Of a DNA stretch of 17,318 bases, positions 15,858 through 17,318 are shown one piece after another. Every line of letters starts with the position of its first letter. The stretch's first letter is position 1. This DNA is from WRKB01 sp031551145 (lineage in GTDB: Bacteria > Desulfobacterota > Desulfovibrionia > Desulfovibrionales > Desulfovibrionaceae): positions 1-17,318 of the forward strand of contig JAVBNZ010000033.1 in NCBI GenBank assembly GCA_031551145.1, given 5' to 3'. A program made the translations under genes and the position numbers. Under the pieces are notes generated by a model. The model did no database searches and was not told where the DNA came from. It saw only the letters and a list, made by a program, of their open reading frames with translations.

Positions 15858-16187
15858 CTAGAAGTCTTCGGGGTCGTAGGTTTTGGAGAAGCGCCGGCAG
15901 GCGTCGGCCAGGTATTTCGGCTGATTGAGTTCGCTTTGCAGCCGCTCCGGCGCGCCGGTGAGGTGGTCGGCATAGTGGCGGCCGCAGGTGGAATCCAGAA
16001 AGTCTCTGATCTGGGTATCCGGCCACCTTGCCGCTTCGCTGATTGCATAGACTGCGGTAATGACCTGTTCAAACGCGATTTCCCAAGCCTTCTCGGCGTA
16101 GGCTTCATTGCCGCCCGCGAGATACGCCGTGCCGTAAAAGCCGGCACCTTCATTGTTCGTCATCAGTCTGAATTGCATGCGAGCCAT
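15858..16187 (-). CDS. Small island protein of unknown function
   Basis: A 109-residue soluble protein starting MARMQFRLMTNNEG at the ATG at 16187, with GGAGG 8 bases upstream; a longer open frame to 16352 lacks support and crosses the divergent gene. Visible features are a Gly/Tyr/Ala-rich N-terminal part (GAGFYGTAYLAGG), an aromatic helix (AWEIAFEQVITAVYAISEAARWP) and a motif DSTCGRHYADHL followed by a charged tail ending DPEDF. I have an impression of similar small proteins in Desulfovibrio phage or island contexts but cannot assign a function. It is divergent from the HTH-like gene at 16337 across a 149-base gap. Confidence 0.7.
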   Translation of the reverse strand: MARMQFRLMTNNEGAGFYGTAYLAGGNEAYAEKAWEIAFEQVITAVYAISEAARWPDTQIRDFLDSTCGRHYADHLTGAPERLQSELNQPKYLADACRRFSKTYDPEDF

Positions 16188-16261
16188 CTGTTTTTCCTCC
16201 GCTTTTTGTCGTTTGCGACAGCTGTCACTTCGCTCTCGTCGCGGAGAATTGCAAGCATTAT

Positions 16262-16279
16262 TTTTAACATATCGTAAAA
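16262..16279. promoter_or_regulatory. AT-rich near-palindrome between divergent genes, candidate operator
   Basis: TTTTAACATATCGTAAAA equals its own reverse complement at 14 of 18 positions and lies midway in the divergent gap 16188-16336, an otherwise GC-rich region. A -35-like TTGACC (16288-16293) follows for the + strand gene, though its -10 is poor. The site is a reasonable target for the small HTH-like protein, by position only. Confidence 0.35.
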
Positions 16280-16336
16280 TATTTTTATTGACCGTCAGGG
16301 GCAAAAAGGCCATGCTTTTGCGCGGAGGAGTCCCCC

Positions 16337-16606
16337 ATGAAGCCGTCCACAACTCCCTTTGCCCTGGCGCTCAAGGAGGCCGGTCTGCGGCCCCTGGATT
16401 ACTGCCGGGCCGTAACCAAACTGACCGGGCTGCCGTATTCGCCGGTTATGACCAGCCGCTGGATCAGCGGCGTGCATGAGGCCCCGCCCCCGGCCGTGGC
16501 CCTGGCCGTCCTGCTCGGCGGGCTGGATGAAGATGATCGTAGGGCGCTCATCGCCGCGCCGCCGAGGAAAAAATATACAAGAAAAAATACAGGAGAAGAG
16601 CTATGA
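16337..16606 (+). CDS. Small HTH-like phage/island protein
   Basis: An 89-residue protein. Residues about 8-65 read like a compact Cro/Xre-type helix-turn-helix: FALALKEAGL, then AVTKLTGLPYSPVMTSRWISG, then APPPAVALAVLLGGL, where the middle helix would touch DNA. The C-terminus is basic (RKKYTRKN). The strong GGAGGAG at 16324-16330 lies 6 bases before the ATG. The stop overlaps the next ATG by four bases (ATGA), so it is translationally coupled to the membrane protein, suggesting that it regulates that gene. A specific family is not recognised and the DNA-binding reading is an inference. Confidence 0.7.
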   Translation: MKPSTTPFALALKEAGLRPLDYCRAVTKLTGLPYSPVMTSRWISGVHEAPPPAVALAVLLGGLDEDDRRALIAAPPRKKYTRKNTGEEL

Positions 16607-17037
16607 GAGAGGTTACAAAGTGGTGTGGAGCGGTGTTCCTTTTCTGTGGTATTGTATGCATATGGTACTTTTATGGTGGGCATGAAGCCGCATTAGGCTC
16701 TGGACCAAACAAATTTGATGCTATTGGCGTTTTATTTTCCGGTTTGGCCTTTGCCGGAATGCTGGTTACGCTTTTACTTCAACGGCAAGAGCTCATCGAC
16801 AACAGAAATGAATTCAAACGGACGGCTGATGCTAACGAGCGCATGGCAGCAAACGGCTTAAAGCAAATACAGGTGCAATGGCTATTGGAGAAAAAGAAAC
16901 AAATTCTGAAAATAATGGAAGCAAGAGAGGCTGAGTTTGCCGCATTTGACGATGAAGAACATGCAGAGATGATAAAAAATCTTTACCTAAGCGAGCTTGA
17001 GAAGATCGACCAAGAATACACGCGCATTACCTCATAA
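16603..17037 (+). CDS. Two-TM membrane protein with cytoplasmic coiled coil
   Basis: A 144-residue protein with two hydrophobic segments (about 8-26 and 39-61), a short polar loop between them, then a charged helical tail (LLQRQELIDNRNEFKRT and onward) that should form a coiled coil to residue 143. The FSGLAFAGMLVTLLLQRQEL junction resembles the membrane anchors of proteins annotated as putative phage abortive-infection or island membrane proteins. A membrane effector role is therefore possible but unproven; it could equally be a structural anchor. Base composition is clearly more AT-rich than its neighbours, pointing to recent transfer. Co-translated with the upstream HTH-like gene; its 3' end faces the methyltransferase across a hairpin. 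Confidence 0.75.
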   Translation: MREVTKWCGAVFLFCGIVCIWYFYGGHEAALGSGPNKFDAIGVLFSGLAFAGMLVTLLLQRQELIDNRNEFKRTADANERMAANGLKQIQVQWLLEKKKQILKIMEAREAEFAAFDDEEHAEMIKNLYLSELEKIDQEYTRITS

Positions 17038-17040
17038 ACT

Positions 17041-17072
17041 GCCGGCTCCTCCAAAAAATAGGAGAAGCCGGC
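17041..17072. terminator. Bidirectional hairpin between convergent genes
   Basis: GCCGGCT (17041-17047) pairs with AGCCGGC (17066-17072) and, after one mismatch, CTCC (17049-17052) with GGAG (17061-17064), leaving an A-rich 8-base loop. It lies 3 bases past the membrane-protein stop and 6 bases past the methyltransferase stop. There is no long T-run on either side. Confidence 0.6.
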
Positions 17073-17078
17073 CAACAT

Positions 17079-17318
17079 TCACCAATTCCTAATCAACACC
17101 TCCCCGGCCGGCACATTCTTGCCCTTGCTGCACGTATATTTCGTCCGCACGGCCTCTATCTCGAAGCCCTTGAACACCTCCCGCACGCCGGGCGTATCGT
17201 TGAGGCTCAGGATAAACCTCCCCCGGATGCCGGCGAGCTGCCCGGCCAGGGCCGCGAAATCCTCCCGGCTGAAGATGCCCTCGCCGTAATAGGTCTCGCA
17301 GTCCCAATAGGGCGGGTC
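17079..17318 (-). CDS. DNA adenine methyltransferase, D12 class (C-terminal part, cut by the window edge)
   Basis: The frame enters at the right edge and reads DPPYWDCETYYGEGIFSRED, continuing for 79 residues to TGA at 17081-17079. DPPY is the catalytic motif IV of N6-adenine methyltransferases, which bind the flipped adenine; the rest (RFILSLNDTPGVREVF, then KYTCSKGKN and EVLIRNW) matches the C-terminal end of phage-type Dam/D12 enzymes. The SAM-binding N-terminal motif FxGxG must lie outside the window. No start codon is present, so an overlapping frame at 17089-17307 is only a shadow. No restriction partner is seen here; phage examples are usually solitary and protect DNA or mark it for packaging. 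Confidence 0.9.
   Translation of the reverse strand, partial: DPPYWDCETYYGEGIFSREDFAALAGQLAGIRGRFILSLNDTPGVREVFKGFEIEAVRTKYTCSKGKNVPAGEVLIRNW

Larger units (their letters stand above)
14634..17318. mobile_element. Left end of a tRNA-Thr-integrated island or prophage (continues past the window)
   Basis: The boundary is the tRNA-Thr remnant at 14634-14679. Because the tRNA is on the - strand and its 3' end and terminator are on the left, the inserted DNA must lie on the right. Inside are TTGTCA arm-like repeats, toxin-antitoxin-like small genes, small orphan genes, a gene with AT-richer composition than its neighbours, and a phage-type D12 adenine methyltransferase. No integrase is seen within the window, so the recombinase is expected at the far end. 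Confidence 0.7.

Noticed and set aside
17089..17307. 72-codon - strand frame at the right edge
   Set aside because: It is an off-frame shadow of the methyltransferase, whose true frame shows DPPY and ends at 17079.

Overview
The window looks like a GC-rich chromosome segment from the Desulfovibrionaceae (Desulfovibrio/Bilophila-like sulfate or sulfite reducers). The grounds are the block tRNA-Tyr, tRNA-Gly, tuf, rpmG, tRNA-Trp, secE, nusG, rplK, rplA, rplJ, rplL, an L33 of the type seen in that group, a compact sigma-54 activator, and an intergenic GC-rich hairpin of a kind I associate with these genomes. The taxonomic call is an inference from recognition, not from a search.

Layout. (1) 1-4119, + strand: a sigma-54 enhancer-binding protein with no N-terminal sensor domain and a variant GAFTHA loop, followed by a 956-residue exported protein with a very proline-rich N-terminal third and a long TPR superhelix. 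(2) 4211-7694, + strand: a polytopic membrane protein of unknown function, an old-yellow-enzyme oxidoreductase, a perfect 19-bp hairpin repeat, and a clear cytosine deaminase (codA). (3) 7778-13224, - strand: the translation/transcription block, read from a promoter at 13224-13195 through two tRNAs, EF-Tu, L33, tRNA-Trp, SecE, NusG, L11, L1, the L10 leader, L10 and L7/L12, ending at a hairpin. rpoB and rpoC, which normally follow rplL, are absent; codA converges on it instead. (4) 13372-14589, + strand: a secreted protein made of nine roughly 27-residue Gly/Asn-rich repeats, like an autotransporter passenger without its barrel.

(5) 14634 to the right edge: a tRNA-attached mobile island. Its left boundary is the 3' half of a tRNA-Thr gene (- strand) with the tRNA's own terminator still attached on the left. 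Just inside lie five TTGTCA-like repeats, four of them in two pairs exactly 10 bp apart, which look like integrase arm sites. The cargo is a compact overlapping - strand operon (DUF4160, DUF2442, lone HicB-like protein), a small - strand orphan, a divergent two-gene + strand operon (small HTH-like protein, then a two-TM/coiled-coil membrane protein of noticeably AT-richer composition) and the C-terminal end of a D12-class DNA adenine methyltransferase cut by the window edge. The geometry predicts that the rest of the element, an integrase and a rebuilt tRNA-Thr(TGT) lie to the right of the window.

The best candidates for something undescribed are the DUF4160-DUF2442-HicB cassette, the HTH/two-TM pair beside the methyltransferase, and the passenger-only repeat protein.
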